DNA of 64,000 bases from an uncultured bacterium (GTDB lineage Bacteria > Cyanobacteriota > Vampirovibrionia > Gastranaerophilales > Gastranaerophilaceae). The notes under the pieces are model-generated. The model was given only the letters and a program-made list of their open reading frames with translations, was not told where the DNA came from and ran no database searches. Position 1 is the first letter of the stretch. The number at the start of each line of letters is the position of its first letter. The position numbers were made by a program, and so were the translations under genes. The stretch covers positions 36,855 to 100,854 of the forward strand of contig CAMTMK010000004.1 in assembly GCA_947073645.1 (NCBI GenBank), given 5' to 3'. Below, one piece after another: positions 35,311-44,877 of the stretch.

Positions 35311-36240
35311 TTGAAACCAAAATTAAAACCTTTCATAATAGGGCTGAAAAGATTAATCATATCTGTTATAAAAAACGATTTCTACGGAATGGCGGCAGAA
35401 ATGGGATTTATGATGGTTATCGGAATTTTCCCTTTTATGTTGTTTTTGACGTCTGTTTTCAGCTGGATGGGTCACAAATCAATGATGACTCCTATTTTAC
35501 GCTTTCTTGCAACATTCATGCCTGAACAGGCAATGAGCTTGATTAATACCGTTCTGTCGGAAGCTATGATTTTCTCTCACGGCCGATTAATCGCAATTAT
35601 CGGTTTTTGCGTAACCCTTGTTCTTTCAACAAACGGTATTGCGGTTGTTTTAAAAGGTTTGAACAGAGCTTACAAAGTAAATGAAACCAGAAATTTTGTT
35701 TATACACGACTTTTATCATTGTTAATGGTGTTTGTTGACACTATGGTAATGTTTTTAAGTATAAACTTAATCGTATTCGGCAAGGCTATTATAAACCTTA
35801 TGGTAAGTCATTTTCATATGTCGGCAGGCGTTGCAATAACTCTTTTAACATTACGCTGGCCCGTTGCGTTTGCGGCATTGTTCTTAATGGCATTTTTAAG
35901 CTATTATATTCTGCCTGATTTGCGCGGAAACGAAAGATTTAAGCGCAAGAGTGCAATTCCGGGAACCTGGTTTTTTACAACTTTCTGGTTAATCGGGTCT
36001 TGGGGATTTTCAATTTATGTAAACAACTTAAAAACTTACAACATGGTTTACGGTACAATCGGAGCTTTTGCTGTGTTGATGGTTTGGCTTTACTACACAT
36101 CAGTATTGATTTTAATCGGCGGTGAAATAAATTCACAGGTTTATAACCAGCTTTCGCGCAAAGCTCAAGAAATCCGCGACGATTTTGCAAACCTTTCAAT
36201 CATTGATAAAATTGTTCAAAAAGTTAAACGCACAGAATAA
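35311..36240 (+). CDS. YihY/UPF0761 family inner-membrane protein
   Basis: A 309-residue integral membrane protein with about six helices. It has the family features: FYGMAAEMGFMMVIGIFPF in the first helix, ALRFLATFMPEQAM-type loop, PDLRGNERFKRKSAIPGTWF before helix four and TYNMVYGTIGAFAVLMVWLYY. Formerly called RNase BN or BrkB; its function is unsettled. The start is TTG, two bases after the nrnA stop. Confidence 0.85.
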   Translation: MKPKLKPFIIGLKRLIISVIKNDFYGMAAEMGFMMVIGIFPFMLFLTSVFSWMGHKSMMTPILRFLATFMPEQAMSLINTVLSEAMIFSHGRLIAIIGFCVTLVLSTNGIAVVLKGLNRAYKVNETRNFVYTRLLSLLMVFVDTMVMFLSINLIVFGKAIINLMVSHFHMSAGVAITLLTLRWPVAFAALFLMAFLSYYILPDLRGNERFKRKSAIPGTWFFTTFWLIGSWGFSIYVNNLKTYNMVYGTIGAFAVLMVWLYYTSVLILIGGEINSQVYNQLSRKAQEIRDDFANLSIIDKIVQKVKRTE

Positions 36241-36649
36241 TTTTTTTAAGTTGTTTTCCTATATATTCCCTGAATTTCGTGAATTTACTATCGTATTGTT
36301 TGAATTTATCTATAACAAATTCATTTACTCTTGTATCATCAATTTTAATTTCATAAGGAATTTGAATTACATTTGACGCATCTGTTGACTTTGGCAACAA
36401 CATAATTAATTCAAAAGGTTTTCCTTTACGTTTGAGTTTTAATATTTCATATAATTTTTCAATATCAAGGGAATTTGGCAATATGCCAAAATTAGAATAA
36501 ATATAATAAACTTTTTTATTTGAGTTTAATATATCTAAAAAATTTTGTATTCTTTTGGAGTACCGAGCTTGAAATTGTTTTAGTGTTAATGTTTCGTCGT
36601 GTGGAAAGTAAAAAGACTTTATTATATTTATATGTACACTATTGAACAA
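36224..36649 (-). pseudogene. Truncated DUF1796 (papain-like peptidase) gene
   Basis: A 141-codon frame from a TTG matches only the C-terminal part of the complete DUF1796 protein at 48197-48904: FYFPHDETLTLKQFQARYSKRIQN aligns with NFPHDENLTQEEFVKRYQDRIKN. The N-terminal 100 residues, including the expected catalytic Cys of the SLGSNC motif, are missing. The break lies exactly where the divergent HTH gene begins. It is therefore probably non-functional. Confidence 0.65.
36620..36625 (+). promoter_or_regulatory. -10 box of the HTH gene (leaderless)
   Basis: TATTAT, six bases, ATG 36632. The inverted repeat AAAGT-6-ACTTT (36605-36620) just upstream may be an operator. Confidence 0.5.
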
Positions 36650-36970
36650 GTAAATAAGAATGTTGGAAAAAATGTTAAACTCTTAAGAGTTGCTAAAGAA
36701 TTAACTCAAGAACAACTTGCGGAAGCTGTTGGATTGGAACGTAAATCTATTACAGCTATTGAAACAGGTAGAACATTTATTTCTTGTGAAAGTCTTATTA
36801 ATTTTTCAAATTTCTTTAATGTTGAACCTGCATTTTTCTTTAAACAAAATTTTATAGAATATACTAATAAAGAAATAGATTTGCAAAAGAAAATAGTTTC
36901 TATGACAGCAGGGCGAAATGAAAAAGAACTTAAAAAAATTTATAATATACTTGTTGCATCGGTAGATTAA
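36632..36970 (+). CDS. XRE-family HTH regulator
   Basis: A 112-residue regulator: NVKLLRVAKELTQEQLAEAVGLERKSITAIETGR is a Cro/C1 HTH, followed by a helical tail (MTAGRNEKELKKIYNIL). The start MYTIEQVNKN is favoured over an in-frame TTG/ATG 33 nt upstream because of the -10 box at six nt. It is divergent from the truncated DUF1796 gene and followed by another HTH gene, matching the layout at 48.2-49.5 kb. Confidence 0.8.
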   Translation: MYTIEQVNKNVGKNVKLLRVAKELTQEQLAEAVGLERKSITAIETGRTFISCESLINFSNFFNVEPAFFFKQNFIEYTNKEIDLQKKIVSMTAGRNEKELKKIYNILVASVD

Positions 36971-37000
36971 TTTTAAGAAGTATTGTGCATAAAAACCTTT

Positions 37001-37014
37001 CGTTATACATAACG
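37001..37014. promoter_or_regulatory. Inverted-repeat operator
   Basis: CGTTAT-AC-ATAACG. It ends 34 nt before the next ATG, the same distance as the operators at 48920-48933 and 49201-49214 from theirs. Confidence 0.55.
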
Positions 37015-37048
37015 GGATACTCTAAATATTATTATTTATTATTATTGG

Positions 37049-37321
37049 ATGCAATATAAAGACAAAAAAAGTTTACATTTAACAAAAATACTTGGTGAAA
37101 TTATCACGAAAGTACGTGAGAAAAAAGGTATTTCTGTTAATAAATTAGCAAATGAATATGGTTTGAATGATAGTAATTTAGGAAAAATTGAAAAAGCATT
37201 AATTGAATGTAAATTTGTAACTTTATGGCGAATTGCAGAAGCATTAGATTTGAAATTGTCTGAATTAATAAAAATGATAGAAGACGAACTCGGTGAAGAT
37301 TTTACTTTAATTGATATTTAA
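37049..37321 (+). CDS. XRE-family HTH regulator
   Basis: A 90-residue protein, nearly only an HTH domain (LGEIITKVREKKGISVNKLANEYGLNDSNLGKIEKALIECKF) with a short acidic tail. No ribosome binding site; TATTAT lies six nt upstream in a low-complexity stretch. Second gene of a tandem HTH pair; likely to bind the palindrome at 37001. Confidence 0.78.
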   Translation: MQYKDKKSLHLTKILGEIITKVREKKGISVNKLANEYGLNDSNLGKIEKALIECKFVTLWRIAEALDLKLSELIKMIEDELGEDFTLIDI

Positions 37322-37330
37322 TAATTATAA

Positions 37331-37356
37331 AAAAAGCTCCCAAATGGGAGCTTTTT
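37331..37356. terminator. Bidirectional terminator
   Basis: AAAAAGCTCCC-AAAT-GGGAGCTTTTT, shared by the HTH gene and the convergent hypothetical gene. Confidence 0.88.
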
Positions 37357-37810
37357 ATGGTTTCTTTTTGAATAATTTATTCCATCCTTTTTTGAAGAAG
37401 TTTCCGATTGCTTTCCCTTTATCAACAAAGAATTTTTTTGTTGATTTCAGGTTAATTTTGTTAAAAGTATTTTTAACCCATTTGGAAGTTGATTTAAACT
37501 TCCAGATACCGACCCCGACAGTGCCTATAGCTACTGCGCCGAAAAGTAATTTTTTCCAAGTCGGATTTTTGATGTAATCTTTATTTTCTTCATTTTTGGT
37601 AGGAATTTTCGTCTTTTCCTGATGAAATTCATCCGATTGAGGTTGTTTCAAAGCAGGAGCGGACGGAAGCGGAGGACCCAAATATGGTGACGGCGGAGCT
37701 GACGGTGCACCGACGTATCTGGGAGCTTGACCTGTTACAAACGATGCGGCATCAAAATCTAAAACACCGTTTTGCGCTAACATATCTAAATTACTTGCCC
37801 AATTTTCCAT
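37355..37810 (-). CDS. Proline-rich hypothetical protein with one membrane segment
   Basis: A 151-residue protein. N-terminal acidic part (MENWASNLDMLAQNGVLDFD), Pro-rich linker (SAPPSPYLGPPLPSAPALK, about 36-54), one hydrophobic helix (KKLLFGAVAIGTVGVGIWKF, about 85-104) and a Lys-rich C-terminus. Orientation by the positive-inside rule puts the tail in the cytoplasm. No family recognised. Confidence 0.6.
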   Translation of the reverse strand: MENWASNLDMLAQNGVLDFDAASFVTGQAPRYVGAPSAPPSPYLGPPLPSAPALKQPQSDEFHQEKTKIPTKNEENKDYIKNPTWKKLLFGAVAIGTVGVGIWKFKSTSKWVKNTFNKINLKSTKKFFVDKGKAIGNFFKKGWNKLFKKKP

Positions 37811-37892
37811 TATATTTAACCTACCTATGTATATAAAGTTATTTTTTCGACAAAAATTGCTTTTTATATAAATTTTTGTTAAATTTTGTAAT

Positions 37893-39416
37893 ATGAATAA
37901 ATATCTTATTATTTTGTGGATTTTGTGTATTGCGGGCTTGGCAATGTTTTTAGGGCATTACTCGGGTTTTCTGATTGATTTTGGACGCGAGGTTTATTAC
38001 CCTGAAAGAATTCTTGCAGGTGACGTTTTATATAAAGATTTGTTTAATATTTACGGCCCGTTGTCTTATCAGATTAATGCGGTTTTGTATAAAATTTTTG
38101 GCGCAAAACTTTCCACTCTATACGGTGCGGGGGCTGTGTGCTCACTTCTTACCGTAAGCGGGGTTTATTTATTGGCAAATCGCTATATGTCAAAGTTTTT
38201 GAGCTTTGGGTTAGGGCTTTTTACAATAGCAGTCGGAGTTACAACTACAAGTATTTTTAACTTCCATTTTCCCTATTCTTGGGCAGTATTATATGGATTA
38301 ATCGCGTTTATTTATTCGCTTTATTTTATAAAGGATAAATTGTGGTTAAGCGCACTTTTGGCGGGTGTTTGTATTACTTGCAAATATGACTTTTTGCTTT
38401 ACGGATTTGTTATTTTGTTTTTAATCTTTAAACAAAAAGACTGGAAAGCTTTGTTGAGTTTTATTTCTGTACCGATTTTGAGTTTTGGAATTTTGTTTTT
38501 ACAGGGTTTGCAGATTTCAGATTTGATAAATTCGCTCACAATTGTAAAAGATATGGCAAAAAGTAAGACTTTAACATACTTTTACCAGAATAGCGGAATA
38601 TATTTTCACCCGAAAGCTTTGTTGACGGATTTAATTTTGTTTTTGAAATTCGCAGTTCCTTTTGGCGGAATACTTTTGGGCACTTGGAAAGACAAAAAAA
38701 TAATCACAATAATTTCTTTTATTTTGGCTGTAATTTTCTTTGATGCAAAAGTTATGTTTGGATTTTTGCCGATTTTGCTTTTCGCAGTAATTTGGTTCAA
38801 AAATTGGAATTTACTCACAGTTTCTGTGCTTTTGGCGAGTGCAAAAGTTTTTTGGGTTCTGATTATGGGAAGTTACGGCACATATTATGTTTCGCTTTTA
38901 TTAATTGCGTTACTGTCACTACTTCCTCGCAGATTTGATAAAGTTGTCGGAATTTATATTTTTATGTTAAGTTTTCTTATTTGGCTTAGTAACGTTACAC
39001 CGCCCGAATCAAAAATAACAACACCTAAAGGAAATATATATACATTTTCAAATACAGCATATGAAAGCAAATCACTAATTAAATTTATAAACAAAAACAC
39101 AAAATCTACTGATAAAATTGTAATTTTTCCGGAAGGAATGATAATAAATTTTCTTACTAACAGACAATCTGACGGTTTTTATAATTCTATGTTACCATTG
39201 TATGTTGAAACTTTCGGAGAAGATAAAATCATTGAACATTTCAACAAAAATAAGCCTGAATACTTTGTATTTAATAATCTAAATATGAAAGATTATTATT
39301 TTGAATACATTTGTAAAGACTATGCACTGGAGTTTTGTGCTTTTGTAAAAGATAATTATAACTACATTGAACCTGCTAAAATTACTACGGGATATGTAGT
39401 TTTTAAAAGAAAATAA
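37893..39416 (+). CDS. GT-C-type membrane glycosyltransferase
   Basis: A 507-residue polytopic protein with 10-12 helices. IDFGREVYYPERILAGDVLYKDLFNIYGP in the first loop is the acidic motif of PMT_2/RgtA-like sugar transferases using polyprenyl-phosphate sugars. The C-terminal soluble part (about 385-507) lies outside the membrane. The start ATG follows TGTTAAATT with seven bases. It is not in an obvious polysaccharide cluster; its acceptor is unknown. Confidence 0.75.
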   Translation: MNKYLIILWILCIAGLAMFLGHYSGFLIDFGREVYYPERILAGDVLYKDLFNIYGPLSYQINAVLYKIFGAKLSTLYGAGAVCSLLTVSGVYLLANRYMSKFLSFGLGLFTIAVGVTTTSIFNFHFPYSWAVLYGLIAFIYSLYFIKDKLWLSALLAGVCITCKYDFLLYGFVILFLIFKQKDWKALLSFISVPILSFGILFLQGLQISDLINSLTIVKDMAKSKTLTYFYQNSGIYFHPKALLTDLILFLKFAVPFGGILLGTWKDKKIITIISFILAVIFFDAKVMFGFLPILLFAVIWFKNWNLLTVSVLLASAKVFWVLIMGSYGTYYVSLLLIALLSLLPRRFDKVVGIYIFMLSFLIWLSNVTPPESKITTPKGNIYTFSNTAYESKSLIKFINKNTKSTDKIVIFPEGMIINFLTNRQSDGFYNSMLPLYVETFGEDKIIEHFNKNKPEYFVFNNLNMKDYYFEYICKDYALEFCAFVKDNYNYIEPAKITTGYVVFKRK

Positions 39417-39453
39417 TTTTTGTGTTAAAATTATTTTTATAGGAGAAATAAAA

Positions 39454-41007
39454 ATGGAGAGATTTTATTTAACAACAGCAATAGATTATGTAAACGGTGC
39501 TCCGCACATCGGACACGCTTATGAAAAAATATTAACAGATGTAATTGCAAGACATTATTCACAAAGATGTGATGATGTTTATTTCTTGACAGGTACTGAC
39601 GAACATGGGATTAAAATCCAAAAAACCGCAGCAACACAAGGGGTTACACCTAAAGAATTGTGCGATATGAACGCGCAAAAGTTCAAAGATGCCTGGAAAG
39701 CTTTGGATATTGACTATACAAAATTTATCAGAACTACTGATGATTATCATGAAGCTGCTGTTCAGCATATTTTTGACAAATTGTTGAAACAGGGCGACAT
39801 TTACAAACACTCTTATGAAGGTTTGTACTGTCAGGGTTGTGAATGTTTCTTGAACCCTAAAGATTTGACAGAAGACGGACTTTGCCCAGACCACTTGAAA
39901 AAACCTGAAGTTGTAAAAGAAGAAAATTACTTCTTCAAACTTTCAAAATACAAAGATGCAATTATCAAACATATTAAAGATCATCCTGATTTTATCCTGC
40001 CAGAATTCAGAGCTAATGAAGTTTTGAACCAACTGGAAGATATTCAAGACATTTCGGTATCACGTGCAAAATCAAATGTTCAATGGGGTATTGATGTTTT
40101 GGGTGACGATGAACAATCAATTTATGTTTGGATTGACGCGCTTTCAAACTATATTACGGCTCTCGGATATGACGAAAACTCCGAAGATTTCAAAAAATAT
40201 TGGCCTTGTGATGTTCACGTAATCGGTAAAGATATTTTGAAATTCCACAGCATTTACTGGCCTGCTTTCTTGATGGCATTGGATTTACCGTTGCCAAAAC
40301 ATATTTTTGCACATGGCTGGATTACAATCGACGAAACAAAAATGTCAAAATCATTGGGCAACGTGGTTTCTCCGACATCTGTATTGGAAAGCTTCAATAT
40401 GGAATATCCTGACGCGTTCAGATACTATATGGCAACATCTGCACCTTGCGGACGTGACGGAAACTATTCGGATGATGATTTCAAAGAAAAAGTTAACGCA
40501 CACCTTGCAAACAGCATGGGTAACTTGTTAAACAGAACCCTTTCAATGCTTGTAAAATATTTTGACGGCGAGATTAAAGCTGAATTCAAGTCAGAAAATC
40601 CGCTAGCTAAGAAAGCTCTCGGAACAGTTCAAATCGTTAAAAACCATTTTGATAACTTTGAACTTGCAGAAGCAGGATTGGAAATAATTTCGCTTGTTGA
40701 TGCAACAAACAAATATGTTCAGGACAATGCGCCTTGGACTTTGGCAAAAGAAGAAAAAATGGTTGAATGCGGACAAGTTTTGACAAATGTACTTGATGTA
40801 ATGTGTATAATCGCATCATTAATTTATCCGTACTGCCCGAATATTGCTAAAGATATGGCAAGACAATTGTCATTTGACATTAGTACAAAACTTGATGATT
40901 TGACAGCAGATAATATAAAAGTCGGAAAACTAATCGAAAAAGAAGATATTAAACCTGTATTCTTGAGATTAGATTCGGAACTTGCAGATAAAAGCTCAAA
41001 AAAATAA
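39454..41007 (+). CDS. metG: Methionyl-tRNA synthetase
   Basis: Class I synthetase of 517 residues. DYVNGAPHIGHAYEKI holds the HIGH motif and KMSKSLGN the KMSKS loop. The knuckle CQGCECFLNPKDLTEDGLC has four Cys near 126-145, compatible with one zinc. It lacks the C-terminal tRNA-binding EMAP-like domain present in longer forms. AGGAG precedes the start. Confidence 0.95.
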   Translation: MERFYLTTAIDYVNGAPHIGHAYEKILTDVIARHYSQRCDDVYFLTGTDEHGIKIQKTAATQGVTPKELCDMNAQKFKDAWKALDIDYTKFIRTTDDYHEAAVQHIFDKLLKQGDIYKHSYEGLYCQGCECFLNPKDLTEDGLCPDHLKKPEVVKEENYFFKLSKYKDAIIKHIKDHPDFILPEFRANEVLNQLEDIQDISVSRAKSNVQWGIDVLGDDEQSIYVWIDALSNYITALGYDENSEDFKKYWPCDVHVIGKDILKFHSIYWPAFLMALDLPLPKHIFAHGWITIDETKMSKSLGNVVSPTSVLESFNMEYPDAFRYYMATSAPCGRDGNYSDDDFKEKVNAHLANSMGNLLNRTLSMLVKYFDGEIKAEFKSENPLAKKALGTVQIVKNHFDNFELAEAGLEIISLVDATNKYVQDNAPWTLAKEEKMVECGQVLTNVLDVMCIIASLIYPYCPNIAKDMARQLSFDISTKLDDLTADNIKVGKLIEKEDIKPVFLRLDSELADKSSKK

Positions 41008-41028
41008 GCCTTAAAGGCTTATTTTTTT
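41003..41028. terminator. Bidirectional terminator
   Basis: ATAAGCCTT-AA-AGGCTTAT followed by a T-run, right after metG and at the end of the convergent GHKL-type gene. Confidence 0.85.
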
Positions 41029-43217
41029 TATAAACTGCTCCACAATGATGCAAGTGCTTGAATTTCGTTTCTTGATTTAATATCATCAAGCAATTGACCA
41101 ATTGCATCCCTATTTACATCTGTCAATTTGTAAGAAAATTCAGCGCTTTCATCACCGCCTGCTTTATGAGAAAGTTCATGTAATGCTGTTTCCAATACAT
41201 CATTGAAGCTTGCTCTGTCAAGGTAACCTTGATCAATCCAGAAACCTTTAGAAACACCTCTATCAACGATTGCTTCAGCAAGAGCATTAGAATGTAATCT
41301 GCTGTCTCTTGAAGAAGTTCTGTCAAACATATAAATATGTGCATCAAGTTCATCTGCTGTAAAGTGTTTATCCTTTAATGACGGGGAAAGTTTTCTTAAA
41401 GCTTCTTTCAGGATAAGTATTTTCTTTTTCTGAGTATCGTTTGGAATAACAACATCATGTGCTCTTGCATCACCCATAATATCACGGATTGTCGGCATCC
41501 CGATATTTGAAAATTGTGGTTTGCAAACTTTATAACCATTCATTTTCAAACCATTTACAATTTCAGGTGAAGCACCTGAATAAGCAACATATTTTTCAGG
41601 GAATTTTATATGTAATTTCTTAACTACATCTCTTTGGTCTATATATCTTAAGAAGTTTTCAACAAAACTATCTATCGGACCTTCTTGACCATAATTTTTA
41701 TGGTCCCAATATCTTTCTAAGGATTTTAAGAGTTTTGCTTTATCATTAGCTGGCATATCATTATTACGTGCAAGCCACATTGCAATACTACCTAAATTAG
41801 ATTCGTTAAGAGAAATTCTGTCACGTGACTGGTCAAGAACTGATATTTTGTTCAAATTTGGTTTGATAAACATTGTAACACCATCAAGTCCATCAAAATT
41901 ACCGTCAAATTCAAACCTTTGACCTGCAATGTAAATTCCGCCCTTTTGACCTTCCGGTAAAACTTTTATACCCATAAGACTGTTTTCAAAATCCGGACAT
42001 CTAAAATCAGGATTGCTTGAGTGGTAGAAACGGTTAACCGTTTTTCTCAATGATTGCAACAATTCCATACTGTCTGTTTCAAATTCAACAAAATTTCCCT
42101 TAAACGGTTCTACTCTGTCAAGAGAATATGAAAGTAAACGTTCGTCGCAAAGGTCGCTCTTTGCAAGATTAAACACTGACTGCCAGTTGTCTGATGCAAC
42201 TTTTACGTCACCTGCGCCGTAATCTTTCAAAAGTTTTATTACAGCCATTTTCAAACCTTCACCGTAGCCGCCTGCTGAATTTGTATCACCGCGTTTACCT
42301 GAAGCACCGAGAATTACAGCTTTGTCAGGGGTATAAGTTGATTTTCCGTCAATTCTTACTCTGTATCTGCCGTTTCCTGCAGGTGTAAATGCCATTTTTA
42401 CACCATCTAGAGTTTGTCCGTGACCGTCATAGAAGTTTTGCATAATATCACGTGCAACTTTATCACTATTCCACCTTACAGATTCTGAATATTCCTCGGA
42501 AATACCGATTTCACCTCTTCTGGATTTGAAATTTTTAGACGGCATTGTTGAAATCTTTGCTTCGCCCATAGGAAGTTCCAAACTAAACCTGCCGTCACTT
42601 CCGATTTGAGGGATATGCAAATCTAACATACCGGCTCTGTTTGTTGTTCCAACATGTGTCGGAAGCGGAATTTCACCTGCTATCGGTAAAGATGGTCCTT
42701 TTTTACCTGTAATAGGCGGAGTTGTAATATCATAACCGTAATCGCCTTCATTTATAGTTTTTCTTAATCTTTCAAGAATTTTTTCGCGCACATCTTTTGG
42801 AGCTAAATCACCTTCAAAGATATCAGTAAATTTTGCTTTTGTTTCTTCAATTGTTTTGCGTAACGCTTTGTTTGTCTTATTTAAAACTTCATTATCTGAT
42901 GTTAAATTTGCCACTTGCTTTTTTAGTGTTATATTTTCCGCGTAAGGTAAACTGTTATAAGCTTCTTCCAAAGATTTTCTAAATCTTGCGATATCTTCTT
43001 TATGACTTTTTAAAAGAAGTTCTTCAGCTTTTGAAGCTCTGTGATGAACAATAACCCCGCCAAGAGTTGCCGCAGCCAGCGCAGTTGCAATAACCATTCC
43101 GCTAACTTTTTTCTTACTTATCATATCCTCTTTTTGAGGTTCTGTATTATATTTACGGTTTTTAATCGGTTTCTGTGCCGAAAACTTCACACTATTATTA
43201 ATTGGGGTTATGTACAT
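41028..43217 (-). CDS. Membrane-anchored GHKL-ATPase-like protein with a C-terminal HExxH (metallopeptidase-like) motif
   Basis: A 729-residue protein with an unusual combination. Order: short N-terminus starting MYITPINNSVKFSAQKP; one membrane helix at about 41-58 (GMVIATALAAATLGGVIVHH); coiled coil at about 62-130; Pro-rich linker; a GHKL-type ATP-binding region with N-box-like ARDIMQNFYDGHG (about 255-267) and lid glycines in SAGGYGEGLKMAVIKLL (about 314-330); a long middle; and LETALHELSHKAGGDESAEF near 675-694, where H680-E-L-S-H684 is a zinc HExxH motif with a possible third ligand E692 or E695. The canonical GHKL catalytic Glu seems to be Asp. The start is ATG 43217 with AAAGG upstream. 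I know no described family with this order. Confidence 0.75.
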   Translation of the reverse strand: MYITPINNSVKFSAQKPIKNRKYNTEPQKEDMISKKKVSGMVIATALAAATLGGVIVHHRASKAEELLLKSHKEDIARFRKSLEEAYNSLPYAENITLKKQVANLTSDNEVLNKTNKALRKTIEETKAKFTDIFEGDLAPKDVREKILERLRKTINEGDYGYDITTPPITGKKGPSLPIAGEIPLPTHVGTTNRAGMLDLHIPQIGSDGRFSLELPMGEAKISTMPSKNFKSRRGEIGISEEYSESVRWNSDKVARDIMQNFYDGHGQTLDGVKMAFTPAGNGRYRVRIDGKSTYTPDKAVILGASGKRGDTNSAGGYGEGLKMAVIKLLKDYGAGDVKVASDNWQSVFNLAKSDLCDERLLSYSLDRVEPFKGNFVEFETDSMELLQSLRKTVNRFYHSSNPDFRCPDFENSLMGIKVLPEGQKGGIYIAGQRFEFDGNFDGLDGVTMFIKPNLNKISVLDQSRDRISLNESNLGSIAMWLARNNDMPANDKAKLLKSLERYWDHKNYGQEGPIDSFVENFLRYIDQRDVVKKLHIKFPEKYVAYSGASPEIVNGLKMNGYKVCKPQFSNIGMPTIRDIMGDARAHDVVIPNDTQKKKILILKEALRKLSPSLKDKHFTADELDAHIYMFDRTSSRDSRLHSNALAEAIVDRGVSKGFWIDQGYLDRASFNDVLETALHELSHKAGGDESAEFSYKLTDVNRDAIGQLLDDIKSRNEIQALASLWSSL

Positions 43218-43284
43218 ATTTAAACTACCTTTCAAAAATTATAATAATCATAAAGCTTTAAAATTGCTATTATATTAACAATTG

Positions 43285-43410
43285 TTATGCTGATTTTTTA
43301 ATAAGATTATCACGTTTTTCGATTAATGCATTCAACTGCGCTTCCAGTTTAGAACTATCACACAAACAAGAAAAAACAAAGCGGTCAAAAAAGTTGCTAT
43401 GGGCGCACGG
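43285..43410 (-). pseudogene. C-terminal fragment of an unidentified gene
   Basis: Open on the minus strand from about 43410 to a TAA at 43285, without start codon: it reads ...SNFFDRFVFSCLCDSSKLEA followed by a short coiled-coil end (LIEKRDNLIKKSA). Upstream the frame is closed by the ATGCT repeat. It looks like a leftover gene end. Confidence 0.35.
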
Positions 43411-43433
43411 ATGCTATGCTATGCTATGCTATG
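43411..43433 (+). repeat. Pentanucleotide repeat (ATGCT)4-ATG
   Basis: Four perfect ATGCT units followed by ATG, 79 bp upstream of der. Such short tandem repeats can slip during replication. Confidence 0.85.
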
Positions 43434-43511
43434 AAGGCATTATGACAGGGTTTCAGCCTATTGTAAATTTAATTTTACATTTCGTAATATTTTTTATGTT
43501 ATTATAATTGT

Positions 43512-44855
43512 ATGACTAAACCGATTGTAGCAATAGTAGGACGTCCAAACGTCGGAAAATCAACATTTGTAAATCGTTTGATAGGTACAAGAAACTCTAT
43601 CGTTGACGATTTACCCGGTGTAACACGCGACAGAATTTATTTTGATGTCGAATGGCAAAATAAAATTTTTACCGTAATCGATACAGGTGGAATAATTCCG
43701 GGTGACGAAGATGAAATTATGCTTTCAATTTTTGACCAGGCAAAAATAGCTTGTGAAGAAGCTGATAAAATTATTTTTATCGTTGACGGAAAAGAAGGAG
43801 TTAATCCCGTTGATTATGATATTGCAAACATTTTGCGCCAATCGGGAAAACCTGTGTTTTTAGCTGTTAACAAATCTGACAACCCAGAAAGTCTTTTAAT
43901 GGTAAATGATTTTTACTCACTTGCAATCGGTGAACCGATTGGAATTTCAGCACTTCACGGCTCCGGCGGTGTCGGCGACCTTTTGGATATCGTTACAGAA
44001 GACTTTGAACAAGATATTGAACAAGAAGAAGATAATACAATTAAAATTGCAATTGTCGGACGACCGAATGCAGGAAAATCTTCTATCGTAAACGCTTTAC
44101 TCAACGAAAATCGTGTAATTGTTTCTGATGTTTCTGGTACAACACGCGACAGTATCGACAGTTTAATCACTTATAAAGACAGAGAATTTATAATCGTTGA
44201 TACTGCAGGTATCAGGAAAAAAGCAAAAGTTGACTGGGGTGTTGAAAAATTCGCCGTAGACCGTGCAATCCGCTCTATCAGAGATTGTGACGTTGCACTT
44301 CTTGTAATTGATGCAAAAGAGGGTATTTCCGACCAAGATAAAAAAATTGCATCTATTATTACAGAAGCTGGCAAAGGGATTATTATTGCAATTAATAAAT
44401 GGGATTTGATTGAAGATAAACAGTCAAATACAATTAATCAATACAATAAAAAACTTGCAAATGATATTCCGTTTTTAGAATATGCACCAAAAATTTATAT
44501 TTCAGCTGTTACTAAGCAAAGACTAAACCAAATCTTTATTGAAGCTGAAAATGTTTATGCAGAATGCACAAAACGTATTTCAACAGGTTTGCTGAATAAG
44601 ATTATAAAAGAAGCTTACATGCTCAATCCGCCTGCATCTTCAAAAGGCAAGCGGTTGAAAATCATGTATGTAACTCAAACAGGTGTTCAGCCTCCGCATA
44701 TTGTAATCTTTGCAAATAACGCTGATTTAATGAAAGACCATTACAAACGCTATATTGAAAACAAATTGCGCGAAGCTTTCGGTTTCTTCGGAACACCTAT
44801 AAAATTATCTGTACGTGAACGCTCAGAGGAGCGTAGCCGCTCCACCCGCCACTAG
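43512..44855 (+). CDS. der: Ribosome biogenesis GTPase Der (EngA)
   Basis: Essential two-GTPase protein for 50S assembly, 447 residues. First G domain: GRPNVGKSTF, DTGG, NKSD; second: GRPNAGKSS, DTAGIRKKAK, NKWD; then the KH-like C-terminal domain. The end RSEERSRSTRH coincides with a short GC-rich repeat (GAGCGTAGCCGCTCC) and so may be an acquired tail. TATTAT lies six nt before the ATG. Confidence 0.96.
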   Translation: MTKPIVAIVGRPNVGKSTFVNRLIGTRNSIVDDLPGVTRDRIYFDVEWQNKIFTVIDTGGIIPGDEDEIMLSIFDQAKIACEEADKIIFIVDGKEGVNPVDYDIANILRQSGKPVFLAVNKSDNPESLLMVNDFYSLAIGEPIGISALHGSGGVGDLLDIVTEDFEQDIEQEEDNTIKIAIVGRPNAGKSSIVNALLNENRVIVSDVSGTTRDSIDSLITYKDREFIIVDTAGIRKKAKVDWGVEKFAVDRAIRSIRDCDVALLVIDAKEGISDQDKKIASIITEAGKGIIIAINKWDLIEDKQSNTINQYNKKLANDIPFLEYAPKIYISAVTKQRLNQIFIEAENVYAECTKRISTGLLNKIIKEAYMLNPPASSKGKRLKIMYVTQTGVQPPHIVIFANNADLMKDHYKRYIENKLREAFGFFGTPIKLSVRERSEERSRSTRH

Positions 44856-44877
44856 GCTCTGAATAAACTTGTAATCT

